Positions 47,552 to 57,100 of a stretch of 64,000 nucleotides of DNA are shown in pieces. The stretch is from Chitinophaga solisilvae (GTDB taxonomy: Bacteria > Bacteroidota > Bacteroidia > Chitinophagales > Chitinophagaceae), in the NCBI RefSeq assembly GCF_009928525.1, contig NZ_JAABOK010000008.1:353847-417846 (forward strand), read 5' to 3'. Positions within the stretch are counted from its first letter, which is position 1. Each line of letters starts with the position of its first letter. The position numbers were made by a program, and so were the translations under genes. The notes under the pieces are model-generated. The model was not told the DNA's origin. It did not search any database and saw only the letters and a program-made list of their open reading frames with translations.

Positions 47552-49993
47552 TCAGTTCACCGGCCTGGAACGTTTCTGTTCTTCTGCCGCGCTGTTACCC
47601 ACATTCGCTTTCTTCATCTTGCTGCGGCCAAAGCGGTACATAAAGTTCAGCTTCACCACCCTGGTTTCAAACCTCGTATCGAAACGCTGTTTTACCGTGA
47701 TGGAATTTTCTGTATAACGTTCCCGGTAAAAGAAAAACGGGTCCTGGATGTTCAGGGTCAGTGATCCGCGGGATGCAAACAGCTGCTGCTTTACCGCAAA
47801 ACTCAGCGCATGCTTGGGTTCCGTGATCCGGATATTCTCCTGGTTGCGGTGATTGTAATAATACATGCATTCAGCAGACAGTTTCGATGTCAGGCGGAAA
47901 CTGTTGAATAAATAAAAGTTATAGGCATATAATCCTTGTATATCCAGCGGCAGACCGTTGACGAATCCTTTGAAAGACTGCCTGTAAAACTCCAGGGAAC
48001 TGTTGGTGCGCCACCAGGAATTCCACTCCTTGCTGTAGGAAAAACTCAGGTTCAGGTACTCCGTATAGTCGTTATTGATAGTAATGATGGTGGATACTTC
48101 CTGACTGCTGTCAGGAGAAGCCTGTGTCATAAAATCATGGGTATTGCGGCTATAACGGAAGGCGGCTGAAAATTCATTCCTGAAGGAATATCCCAGCTCG
48201 GCATTATATGACAGTACCGGCAGCAGGTCAGGGTTTCCTTTGAAGTTGGTAGTAGGATTGATCCTGAATGACAGCGGGTTCATATTCAGATAAGGTGGCC
48301 GGTCTATCTTCCTGTTCAGCTGCAGGTTCAGGCTGTGGTCCTTGCTGATGCTATAATCCACATACAGGGATGGGAACAGGTTGGTATAATTGCGTGTAAC
48401 CGAAACATTACGCAGCAGCTGTTCTCCTTTCGCATAGGTCTGCTCCACACGCAGCCCCATCTGCAGGGTCAGCTGGCTGAATTTCCTGTTCAGGTTCACA
48501 TATCCGGCGTTGATATTTTCGGTGTAGCGGAAATGATTATTTACCGGAGCCGGAACAGAATCTTCGCGAACCATATCATAGTTATCTGAAACAATGTAAC
48601 TTGATTTCCATCCCAGGTCCATATTCAGTTTGTTTCTGAACACATGGGAATAGTCTGCCTTCCCGGAATAGATTTTCAGGTTTCTGTCCTGATCCAGCCA
48701 GGTACGCCCGCTTCTGAGGAAGAGTTGTTCCTTCGACAGGATGGTATCGGCATACAACTGGTTAAATGTACTGCCATAGTTGAAATAATCCAGGTCCACC
48801 ACCAGTTCCTTCCCGGTGCTGTCAAACTGATGAACCAGGTGCATATTCGTGGAGTAGTTGTTGTACTTCTGTGAATAGCTGATATCAAAATCCCGCAGGC
48901 TTGCAATGCTGCCTTTATTATCTGATTCGGTGGTAAAGGAGGTGCCGTCCCGGTGGAAGTTACGGGTGGCTGCCACGCCGGAAACGGAGAGCGTAGTACG
49001 TTTAGACAGATAGAAGTCCACCGCCAGCGAGGGAGTATTGGTTTTATTGGTGCTGATGGTGCGGTTATCGGAGTTAAAGAGTTTCAGCAGTTTATTATCG
49101 GCGGTACCAAATTCTGAGATGACGCGGGAATCGTTGAAGAATTTGTTGAACATGTAATCATTGTTGAAGACGATGTTCACTTTCTGATTCCTGTAGTTCA
49201 GCCCGATGCCTCCGTTATACTTACCGTAGTTGCCCATGCCGGCGCCGGCGGTGATGGTACCGTTGAGGCCTTCTCCCCTGTTCTTTTTACGCACGATGTT
49301 GATAATCCCGCCACTGCCGGCCGCGTCGTATTTGGCGCCAGGCTGTGCTATCAGTTCTATCTTCTGGATATTGGCAGCGTTCATTCCTTTCAGTTGTGCC
49401 GCCAGCGCATCTCCGGAAAGGTAGGTAGGTTTACCGTCGATGTAGATGGTTACGTTGGGGCGGCCGTTCAGTTTCAGCTGATCGTCCGGCGTTACCTGTA
49501 TACCGGGCAGTTTGGGCAGCAGTTCCATGGCGGAGTTGCCCTGGGCGAGATTGCTGGATTCCAGGTTCACCACTACCTTGTCTATCTGCCTGTCGATAAA
49601 CGGCAGCTGTCCTTTCACTGTAACGGGGCCCAGCGTTCTGGAGGATAGCAGCAGGCGTACGTCCTTCACTTCCGTCACTGCCTGGGCGGTAGTGGTAATC
49701 TCTTTCCGGGTGAACGTTTCATATCCGATCATTTTTATTTCTACCTGGTATTGGCCGGCGCTGGCTGCCTCGAAAACGAATATGCCGTCACCGTCGCTGA
49801 TGTAGCTTTTATAGAGGGAGGAATCCTGTTGTTTCTTCAGCAGCACGGTAGCACCCGGAACAGGATTTCCTTTATCGTCGGTTACCTTTCCCCGGATGGT
49901 GCCGTTGCTGTCCTGTGCCATGGCCTCCACAGCAAACAGCAGGATAAACAGTATAAAATACAGGTGACAATATCGCTTCATCGCGTTTCTCAT
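47552..49993 (-). CDS. TonB-dependent receptor (OMP_b-brl type) of the biosynthetic operon
   Basis: An 813-residue protein. Signal peptide (MKRYCHLYFILFILLFAVEA MAQ), then a carboxypeptidase-regulatory-like beta domain (GTIRGKVTDDKGNPVPGATV), a plug-like region (PFIDRQIDKVVVNLESS, ELLPKLPGIQV, IQKIELIAQPGAKYDAAGSG GIINIV) and a long barrel ending MYRFGRSKMKK. In this family the C-terminus usually lacks the classical aromatic end. It starts 16 bases after the thioesterase stop on the same strand, so it belongs to the PKS-NRPS operon and probably moves the product or its metal complex across the outer membrane. Self-protection is an alternative. Confidence 0.85.
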   Translation of the reverse strand: MRNAMKRYCHLYFILFILLFAVEAMAQDSNGTIRGKVTDDKGNPVPGATVLLKKQQDSSLYKSYISDGDGIFVFEAASAGQYQVEIKMIGYETFTRKEITTTAQAVTEVKDVRLLLSSRTLGPVTVKGQLPFIDRQIDKVVVNLESSNLAQGNSAMELLPKLPGIQVTPDDQLKLNGRPNVTIYIDGKPTYLSGDALAAQLKGMNAANIQKIELIAQPGAKYDAAGSGGIINIVRKKNRGEGLNGTITAGAGMGNYGKYNGGIGLNYRNQKVNIVFNNDYMFNKFFNDSRVISEFGTADNKLLKLFNSDNRTISTNKTNTPSLAVDFYLSKRTTLSVSGVAATRNFHRDGTSFTTESDNKGSIASLRDFDISYSQKYNNYSTNMHLVHQFDSTGKELVVDLDYFNYGSTFNQLYADTILSKEQLFLRSGRTWLDQDRNLKIYSGKADYSHVFRNKLNMDLGWKSSYIVSDNYDMVREDSVPAPVNNHFRYTENINAGYVNLNRKFSQLTLQMGLRVEQTYAKGEQLLRNVSVTRNYTNLFPSLYVDYSISKDHSLNLQLNRKIDRPPYLNMNPLSFRINPTTNFKGNPDLLPVLSYNAELGYSFRNEFSAAFRYSRNTHDFMTQASPDSSQEVSTIITINNDYTEYLNLSFSYSKEWNSWWRTNSSLEFYRQSFKGFVNGLPLDIQGLYAYNFYLFNSFRLTSKLSAECMYYYNHRNQENIRITEPKHALSFAVKQQLFASRGSLTLNIQDPFFFYRERYTENSITVKQRFDTRFETRVVKLNFMYRFGRSKMKKANVGNSAAEEQKRSRPVN

Positions 49994-50009
49994 GAGTGTG
50001 GCGGTTTAA

Positions 50010-50714
50010 TTATACGGTGTGAATACGTTTTCTGTTGTAACAAAATCTGATGACCTCCGCGAGCCGCTGCGGATGGTTTTGTATGAAGAAGTGATCGCCT
50101 GAAAGTATTTCTGTCTGGAAGGAGGAAGCTGTGAACCTGCCCCAGTTATCAATTCTGTCAACGCCTTCTTCTTCGCTGCCCATCATGGCGTACATAGGAA
50201 CGTTTACCGGTGAGCTGTTTTCCAGATGGTGCTGTTCGGCGATCCTGAAATCAGACCGCAGGATGGGATCGAAGAATGCCATCAGCTCTTCGCTTTCGAG
50301 GAATTCTTTCGGTACGCCCCCCAGCAGCTTCAGTTCCCTGATAAAATCTCCTGCGGGCATCAGGTGTCTGTTTTTGATTTCAACGGCGCCGGGGCCGGGG
50401 TTTCCGCTCACCAGCAGGTATGCGGGTGGTTTGCCCGCCTGTTCCAGCTTTTTAGCAACGCTGAAAGCGAGGTAGGCGCCGAGGCTATGACCATAAATGA
50501 GGAAATTGTCTGTAGTAATTTTCTTTGATATGATCGCATACATATCTTCGGCGGCATGTTCAAAATCCGGCGCCAGTTCTTCTGCCACCCGTCGTCCTCT
50601 TCCCGGCAGTTCCGGGGCTATCACTTCAAAGTCTTTCAGAAACGGAAGCAGAAACTGGAACGAGTAACTGTTCCCGCCGGCGTAGTGGATTAAAAACAAC
50701 TGAGGTTTCATCAT
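50010..50714 (-). CDS. Type II thioesterase
   Basis: A 234-residue alpha/beta hydrolase with LFLIHYAGGNSYSFQ at the start, the nucleophile Ser77 in IYGHSLGAYL and the catalytic His208 in LSGDHFFIQNH, all typical of stand-alone TEII proteins of NRPS/PKS clusters. These remove wrong or stalled acyl groups from carrier proteins. No integrated TE is present in the visible assembly line, so it might also act in release, but proofreading is the common role. It is encoded 21 bases behind the ABC exporter gene. Confidence 0.9.
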   Translation of the reverse strand: MMKPQLFLIHYAGGNSYSFQFLLPFLKDFEVIAPELPGRGRRVAEELAPDFEHAAEDMYAIISKKITTDNFLIYGHSLGAYLAFSVAKKLEQAGKPPAYLLVSGNPGPGAVEIKNRHLMPAGDFIRELKLLGGVPKEFLESEELMAFFDPILRSDFRIAEQHHLENSSPVNVPMYAMMGSEEEGVDRIDNWGRFTASSFQTEILSGDHFFIQNHPQRLAEVIRFCYNRKRIHTV

Positions 50715-50735
50715 GTCAGCAGCATTTTATCGAGG

Positions 50736-52394
50736 TTAAGATTCTATCCGGGTTTCATGTACAGGGCTGAATTCCTCCAGCAGGTGGCCGTAATCCATTT
50801 TATACAGTTTATCTGCACAGTGATAATATCTGTCATCATGTGTGATGGCGATAATACTGATACCTTCTCCTTTCAGCAGCGGAATAATTTCTGTGTAGAA
50901 CTTTCTCCTGAAATAAGGGTCCTGGTCGGCGGCCCATTCGTCTATTACCAGAATGGGTTTCTCTTCCAGTAAAGCGGCAATCAGCGCCAGGCGCTTACGC
51001 TGGCCCATCGACAGTGCGGTGGTGGAGAGGCGGCCGTTTTCCAGGGTTACTTTTCCTTCCAGTTCAAACAGCTGCAGGTAGTACATCCATTTTTGCTCAT
51101 TGAAATTACCGGGTAAACATAATTCGCTGAACAGGTAGAAGTCACTGAATACGACTGCAAACAGGGTTCGGTATTCGGGATAGTTGCTGTGGCCTACCAG
51201 ATCGTCATTTAACCGGATGGTGCCGGTATCAGGGAGGATAAGCCCCAGTACCGCATGTACGAAAGTGGTTTTGCCACTGCCGTTACCACCGTAGATAAAG
51301 ATAGTTTCCCCCTTTCTGAATTCCAAATTTACCGGTCCTATACTGAAGCCGCTTTCAGCAGCCTTGTAGCGGTACCGCAGGTCTGCAATGGTGATCTGTT
51401 CAAACTGCTCCCGGCTCATATATTTTTCCGGCATCCTGCTGTTCAGGTCTGTACTGGTCAGCTCCTGCCGCAGATCCATCAGATGATTGCCTGCTATACG
51501 GGCGCGCATCAGACCGGGCAGCAACACCATGATTGTTTCTGTGGCGCTGAGTAAATACAGCAGCGTAAAAATAAAACTTACGGTCTGCGCTGTCGGGATA
51601 TGTAACAGGAAACAAAAGAGTGTAACAATAGACGATACCAGCGTATAAAACAGTACCTGTCCGGTGATCTGGTTATTGAGAAAACCGGTAAAAGCCTGTG
51701 TATTATTATGCCAGGCATCTTTCGACACCCTGGAAACTTTCTCGTTATAAATATATTGTCCCCTGGCCGGCTCCATATAAATTTCCTTGAAACCGTCCAG
51801 TACCTGATTCAGACTTTCCAGGAAACTATTTTCCAGCTTCCGGCCGTTTTCAAAGTACTGATTATTCTTCCGGCTGTTGTAATGATAGATGAACGCTCCG
51901 CTCAGCGCTACAGCCAGGGTAATCAGGAACAGTATTACGGAGATGGATGCCAGGTAGATAAGGCTGGCGGTAGCCAGTACCATGGCGGTAGAAAACTCAA
52001 TAATGCTCATGGAGGCATTGGTGAGTACGTTGACATCACTCACAATAGCCGCATGTACTTCCACACGGCGGTCTGCCACCTGCCGGTAGTCGGCCTTCAG
52101 TATCAGCGCCAGCACTTCTTTCCGGAGGTTCCAGAAAAGCGTCTGCGACAGCCTGATAATGGCAATGGCCAATGTTTTCCGCACTATCACGAACAGTACA
52201 ATAATACCTGCAAAAACAGCGGCATAGGTAGCGCGCTGCGCTTCAAAGGTGCCGGACATCATCAGCCCGACCGCTTTCGTTACGGATTTGATAAAGAAAA
52301 AACTACAGCCACCCGAAAGTATGCCGAGGATAATATACTTCAACATCCCTCCCACTCCCATCAGTGGAACAACCATTTTGAATATACGACGCAT
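50736..52394 (-). CDS. Cyclic peptide ABC exporter (SyrD/PvdE type)
   Basis: A 552-residue half-transporter. Six membrane helices (about 1-320) are followed by an ATPase with Walker A YGGNGSGKTTFVHAV, the Q-loop region, the signature LSMGQRKRLAL (an SMGQ variant) and Walker B PILVIDEWAADQDP. It is typical of the cyclic peptide transporter family, which exports NRPS products or siderophores to the periplasm. It lies between the hydroxylase and thioesterase genes, with a hairpin in the upstream gap. Confidence 0.9.
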   Translation of the reverse strand: MRRIFKMVVPLMGVGGMLKYIILGILSGGCSFFFIKSVTKAVGLMMSGTFEAQRATYAAVFAGIIVLFVIVRKTLAIAIIRLSQTLFWNLRKEVLALILKADYRQVADRRVEVHAAIVSDVNVLTNASMSIIEFSTAMVLATASLIYLASISVILFLITLAVALSGAFIYHYNSRKNNQYFENGRKLENSFLESLNQVLDGFKEIYMEPARGQYIYNEKVSRVSKDAWHNNTQAFTGFLNNQITGQVLFYTLVSSIVTLFCFLLHIPTAQTVSFIFTLLYLLSATETIMVLLPGLMRARIAGNHLMDLRQELTSTDLNSRMPEKYMSREQFEQITIADLRYRYKAAESGFSIGPVNLEFRKGETIFIYGGNGSGKTTFVHAVLGLILPDTGTIRLNDDLVGHSNYPEYRTLFAVVFSDFYLFSELCLPGNFNEQKWMYYLQLFELEGKVTLENGRLSTTALSMGQRKRLALIAALLEEKPILVIDEWAADQDPYFRRKFYTEIIPLLKGEGISIIAITHDDRYYHCADKLYKMDYGHLLEEFSPVHETRIES

Positions 52395-52451
52395 CCGTTT
52401 GTTTGATTAAGTAAAGTATGCGGGTTAAAAACTTGTGCTGCATAATGCAAG

Positions 52452-52475
52452 GCCCCGGGCGCTATGTCCCGGGGC
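52452..52475. terminator. Intra-operon hairpin between hydroxylase and exporter genes
   Basis: GCCCCGGG and CCCGGGGC form a perfect 8-bp GC stem in the 89-base gap. There is no T run on the minus side. It may lower expression of exporter, thioesterase and receptor relative to the synthetases, or mark an mRNA processing site. Confidence 0.6.
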
Positions 52476-52483
52476 TATACCTG

Positions 52484-54094
52484 CTACTCCTGGAGCGCAT
52501 AGGCGTACAGCAGCTCTTTCTCGCCGTACAGCCTTTCCGCAATCAGTCCGCGGCTGATACACTCTTCTACCAGCTTATTGGACTGCAGGATCGGATTGGA
52601 CTCTTCAGTATATCTTACTGTACTGATGAATTCCAGCCATGGCTCCTGTCCCATTGCATACACATATATTTCTCTGGGGTGGAAGATATCTACCAGGTGC
52701 ATACCCCGTTTGTAATCTGAACCGGAAAGCCTTCTGGACTGGTCCTTGTCCCTTGCCAGCTCGTCTGTGAGCAATGGTCCGTACAGCCACGTCAGCGGTG
52801 CGCCATCGCATTCCATTCCCAGGAATACTACATCTACGTCGCCGATAGTACGGTGCACGTGATCGTATAAACGGGGCTCCACTATCCTGGAGTCAGCCAT
52901 AAACAGGAAGGTAAATTCTTCTATAGCTACGTGGAAGCAGGACTTGGCTTTGATATTCAGGTCGCTGTGTTCTCCTGTAAACGGAATACCGGTGATCACG
53001 CAGTTTTTGAAGCGGATTTTTTCCATGTCATCAATTTCCACTACGTTCTGGAATCCGGCGGCGTTGAATGCCAGCTTCAGACTTGGGTCCTGTAAGGCGC
53101 CGCTGGTAGTGCGCGGCACAATGATGTTCTTGATTTTATGACGCAGCGGCAGCAGGGTTTCAAACAGCACGTGATCCTGGTGGTTATGTGTAATCAGCAC
53201 GTAGTCGATCGTATCCGGCAGATCCACATCGGAATAATGCGTTACGCTGGATTCATATCCGTAGTAGCTGATCAGCGGATCTACCAGGATGCTCACATCT
53301 TTTGTTTCGATGAGGATGCAGGCATGTCCGAAGTAGCGCATACGTACAAAATCACCGTCATATTTCTTGTAGGCAGGATGCTCCTGTTCTGTAAAGAAGG
53401 TATTGAAAAGCTCGCGTTGTTCGGCAGTAACGCCCAGTGTTGCAGCTATTTCATCCAGTGATCCGCCTTCGCGTTTCATGCGGGCCAGGTCATCCAGTCC
53501 TTCATGATCGAAAGGAATGTTGAGGTGCAGCACATGCGGCTCATCCAGGCGGGCAGTACTGAGACAGAAAGGTCTTTCATCATTGTTGGTGATCCACAGC
53601 GCTACGCTCTGGAATGATTTATCGTAAAATTCACTGTCATACAACAGTGATTCAAATACGCGGAATGAAGGGTTGTTGTTGAGGTCGTACACCAGTTCCA
53701 CATAGCCTTTGAGGACATCCGGCACCTGATCGTAAAGTCCTTCGAGGGCAAATCCCTTGGCCTGTTTCTGCAGCATTTTATCCAGTTGCACGATGGCTTC
53801 TGCCAGTTCTACCGATTTTGCCTGCCGCACGAGTGTTTCTGCTTTCAGTTTTTTAATATCATCCACACGTGAGCCTTTGTAATCCATAAAAGGGCCGCCA
53901 AGCATTTTAGGGTTCTGTACCGCAGCTGCATGGATCTGTGACGACTGGATATAGGAGCTCATAATTTTCAGGTGGCGCCCTACCACATTCATAGCCGCTG
54001 TTGCAGGTGATATGATGTGCGACCATGCATACCATCTTTCAATCAGGGGTTCAATAATCACGTTGGGTTTAAGGTACCATTTTTTCTCGTTCAT
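52484..54094 (-). CDS. CmlA-like diiron beta-hydroxylase of carrier-bound amino acids
   Basis: A 536-residue protein: an N-terminal domain of about 245 residues and a metallo-beta-lactamase-fold domain. The metal motif is ITHNHQDHVLF (His303, His305, Asp307, His308), followed by Glu375 in FTGEHSDL, Asp401 in FMADSR and His466 in GMHLVDIFHP. The ligands I remember for CmlA of the chloramphenicol pathway (H305, H307, D309, H310, E377, D403, H468) all fit with a constant offset of two, and the total length is nearly the same. CmlA binds a diiron-oxygen centre and hydroxylates the beta carbon of an amino acid on an NRPS carrier protein. Here the NRPS is encoded 36 bases upstream. Substrate: inferred to be the second residue. 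Confidence 0.87.
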   Translation of the reverse strand: MNEKKWYLKPNVIIEPLIERWYAWSHIISPATAAMNVVGRHLKIMSSYIQSSQIHAAAVQNPKMLGGPFMDYKGSRVDDIKKLKAETLVRQAKSVELAEAIVQLDKMLQKQAKGFALEGLYDQVPDVLKGYVELVYDLNNNPSFRVFESLLYDSEFYDKSFQSVALWITNNDERPFCLSTARLDEPHVLHLNIPFDHEGLDDLARMKREGGSLDEIAATLGVTAEQRELFNTFFTEQEHPAYKKYDGDFVRMRYFGHACILIETKDVSILVDPLISYYGYESSVTHYSDVDLPDTIDYVLITHNHQDHVLFETLLPLRHKIKNIIVPRTTSGALQDPSLKLAFNAAGFQNVVEIDDMEKIRFKNCVITGIPFTGEHSDLNIKAKSCFHVAIEEFTFLFMADSRIVEPRLYDHVHRTIGDVDVVFLGMECDGAPLTWLYGPLLTDELARDKDQSRRLSGSDYKRGMHLVDIFHPREIYVYAMGQEPWLEFISTVRYTEESNPILQSNKLVEECISRGLIAERLYGEKELLYAYALQE

Positions 54095-54130
54095 AGTTTT
54101 TAATTTTTATCGTGAAGGGTAACAGGTTTA

Positions 54131-57100
54131 TTATGCGACAATGCCCGCTTCTCTGCTGAGAAACGATTTGATGGTTTTATGCGGCGCTGATAATATTTCA
54201 GCCAGTATCTGATGGAAGCTGCCGGCCATCTGCGCGGCATCTGCTTCGCTGAACCTGGCTGCGTTGAATACCAGCTGCAGTTTCAGCACCTGCTGATATT
54301 CGGATACCACCAGGCCGAAAGGCATGCGTACAGGCTCTTTCCGGCTCATCCATCCTTCGGTGTCCGCAGCGGTAACTTCAATGTCTGCCTGGCTCATATA
54401 ATCATAGTTATGATAGTTCAGGAATACAAGTGCATCAGACAGTGTAGCAGGATTAACAGCAGGCAGTTCATGAATCAGCTTCTCAAACGGATAGCTGTCA
54501 TAGTTGAGATCATCCAGGTAACCTTCCTGCATACTGAGCAGAAACGCTGCCAGCGTATCTTCGCGGTTGACCGTATTCCTTACCAGGATGGAATTCACAA
54601 AATTGCCGATCAGGCCGGTCACATCCATAGCGCCAAAATAGCGGGAGCTGCGGCCGGACACGGTCATAAACAGCGTGTGATCTTCCTGCGGATAACGTTT
54701 GTATAATGTCAGGAACAGCGCGCCCATCAACAGGGATGTACGGGTAAGCCCCTGCTCGCGTACAAAGCGGCTCAGCTCTTCGAGGCGGGTACCGGCAATG
54801 GCTTTATTATAACTGTAAGCGTGGTCTGCTTCCTGGCCGGAAACCGTTGCCGGCACTTCTTCCGGACGCCAGGTCTGCAATTTCTGCTGCCAGTATTGCT
54901 GATGCACTTTACCCTGATCTGTCTGCACGAAATGATGCTGCCAGGCGGCAAAGTCCCGGTACTGACAAGGCAGCTCCGGCAGTACGGCTGCAATGTTTAC
55001 CAGCGCAGCGTTATACAGCTTCGTCAGCTCCCTTCGGAAAATACCGTCGGAGAAACCATCTGTGATGGCATGGTGCATACGCACCAGTACCAGGTAACTG
55101 TTATCGGGTAACTGGTACGGCTGTACGGAGATCAACGGAACGGCGAAAAGATCCGGTGTTGCCTGTTTTGCTGCGGCCATCATTTCCTGCAGTTCCGCTT
55201 CGCTGCTAACTTTCACTGGCGGCGGAATATGAAAGCCGGTTTCTGCAAACGGTAATACCTGCTGATATAGTTTCCCTGCTTCCATGACAAATGCTGTACG
55301 CAGGATTTCGTGTCTTTGTATCAGCTGACAAAAAGCGGTTTCCAGTGCGTACAGGTTCACATCTTCCAGCAGCACCGGTGTAACTACCATTTCGCTGCCC
55401 GGTTTCCAGTCGCTGGAATATATCTGCTGACTGAACGATGCCGGTATGAGGCCGGCGCCGCCTGTCTGCAGCTGTTCCGGTGTTTCCGCCGGAGATGTGG
55501 CGGCATCAATATAGGCAGCTGTATTTTCGATATTCTTTTCGAGGAAAAATGTTTTGATAGAAATAACTACGCCGGTTTCATCCAGTATTCGTTTGAGGAT
55601 TATCATGGCTTTGAGCGAGTTGCCTCCCAGCTCAAAATAGTCATCATGAATACCTATATTCCCTTTCCCCAGTAACTCTTCCCAGATCTTTACCAGCCTA
55701 TGTTCTGTAGCAGTACGCGGCATTACGTAACGGGCGCCGGTGAGCCTGTCTGTTCCAGCCGGGTCCGGCAGGTTCTTCCGGTCTGTTTTACCGTTGGCTG
55801 TCAGCGGTAACTGTTCCATGGCAATAAACAGTGCGGGTATCATATAGGCGGGCATCAGCGTATCCAGGTGCTCCCGCAGTGCGGATACTTCCAGGGGCGT
55901 ATCGCTTACAATATAGGCTACCAGCTCTTTAGCGCCGGTATTATCTGTTTTCACCACTACTGCGGCAGCAGTGATGTCTTCATGTGTAAGCAGGGCATTT
56001 TCTATCTCTCCTGTTTCAATTCTATATCCCCTGATTTTTACCTGATCGTCTTTGCGGCCCAGGAACTCGATGGTGCCATCGGTATTCCACCTGCCGATAT
56101 CGCCGGTTCTGTACATGATCCCGGGTTTATCAAAAGGAACCGGCACAAACTTTCCGGCCGTCATCTCTTCCTGGTGAAGGTAGCCGCGGGCAAGGCCGTT
56201 ACCGCTGATGCAGATTTCGCCTGCCACGCTCACCGGTGTCAGGTTATCGGCGGCATCCAGTATATAGATGGAAGTATTGGCAATAGGGCGGCCGATACAG
56301 GAAGCAGGAATATAATCCCTTTCATACCGGAATACGCTGCTCCATACGGCGCATTCGGTAGGCCCGTATTCATTAAAGAAATCGCAGTGCTGTAATGCCG
56401 GTGATGCGAAGTGTTGCTGCACCAGCTGCACCGGGCAGTTTTCTCCGGCTACAATCACCTGCTGCAGCGAGTTTTCGCGATGCTGCAACGCATTTATCAG
56501 CAATGCATAATATGAGGGTACTGTCAGCAGATGGCTTACGGCGTTGCTCACCAGCAGGTCGGCAATACCGTCCACATTCGCTACGTCAATTTTCCGGGTG
56601 ATACAAACGGTGCCGCCATAGCAGAGCGTACCGAAGATGCCGGCGATGGAGCTGTCGAATGCAAAGGATGACAGCAGCAGGAATGCGCTGATACGTTTAT
56701 AGACATGCTCCCTCGGCATGGTAGAATGCATCAGGTTACCGTGGGAAACCTGCACGCCTTTGGGCGTACCCGTTGAACCGGAAGTATAGATGATATAGGC
56801 CAGATCGGCAGGCTGCGATTGCTGCGCAGGCCTTTCCCTGCTGGTGTCCAGCCCGTCCAGCTGCACATCGATGGCAAACAGTGCGCCCTCACCCTGGCAA
56901 TAGTCTATGTCAAAGAGATAGTCTGTCTGCGTAATCAGTACTTTAACCGCAGTATCCGTGAGCATGTATTCCTTACGGCTGCGGGGATATTCCGGATCAA
57001 CCGGCACATAAGCCGCACCGCTTTTGAGGATGCCCAGTATACCGGTAATCATTTTATCAGACCTGTCTGTCATGATACCGATGAAATCATCCGGCTGTAT

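Noticed and set aside
54131..54700. Missing thioesterase explained by truncation of the NRPS gene
   Set aside because: The last C domain is complete, followed by a normal stop codon and a tightly spaced downstream gene, so the end looks natural.
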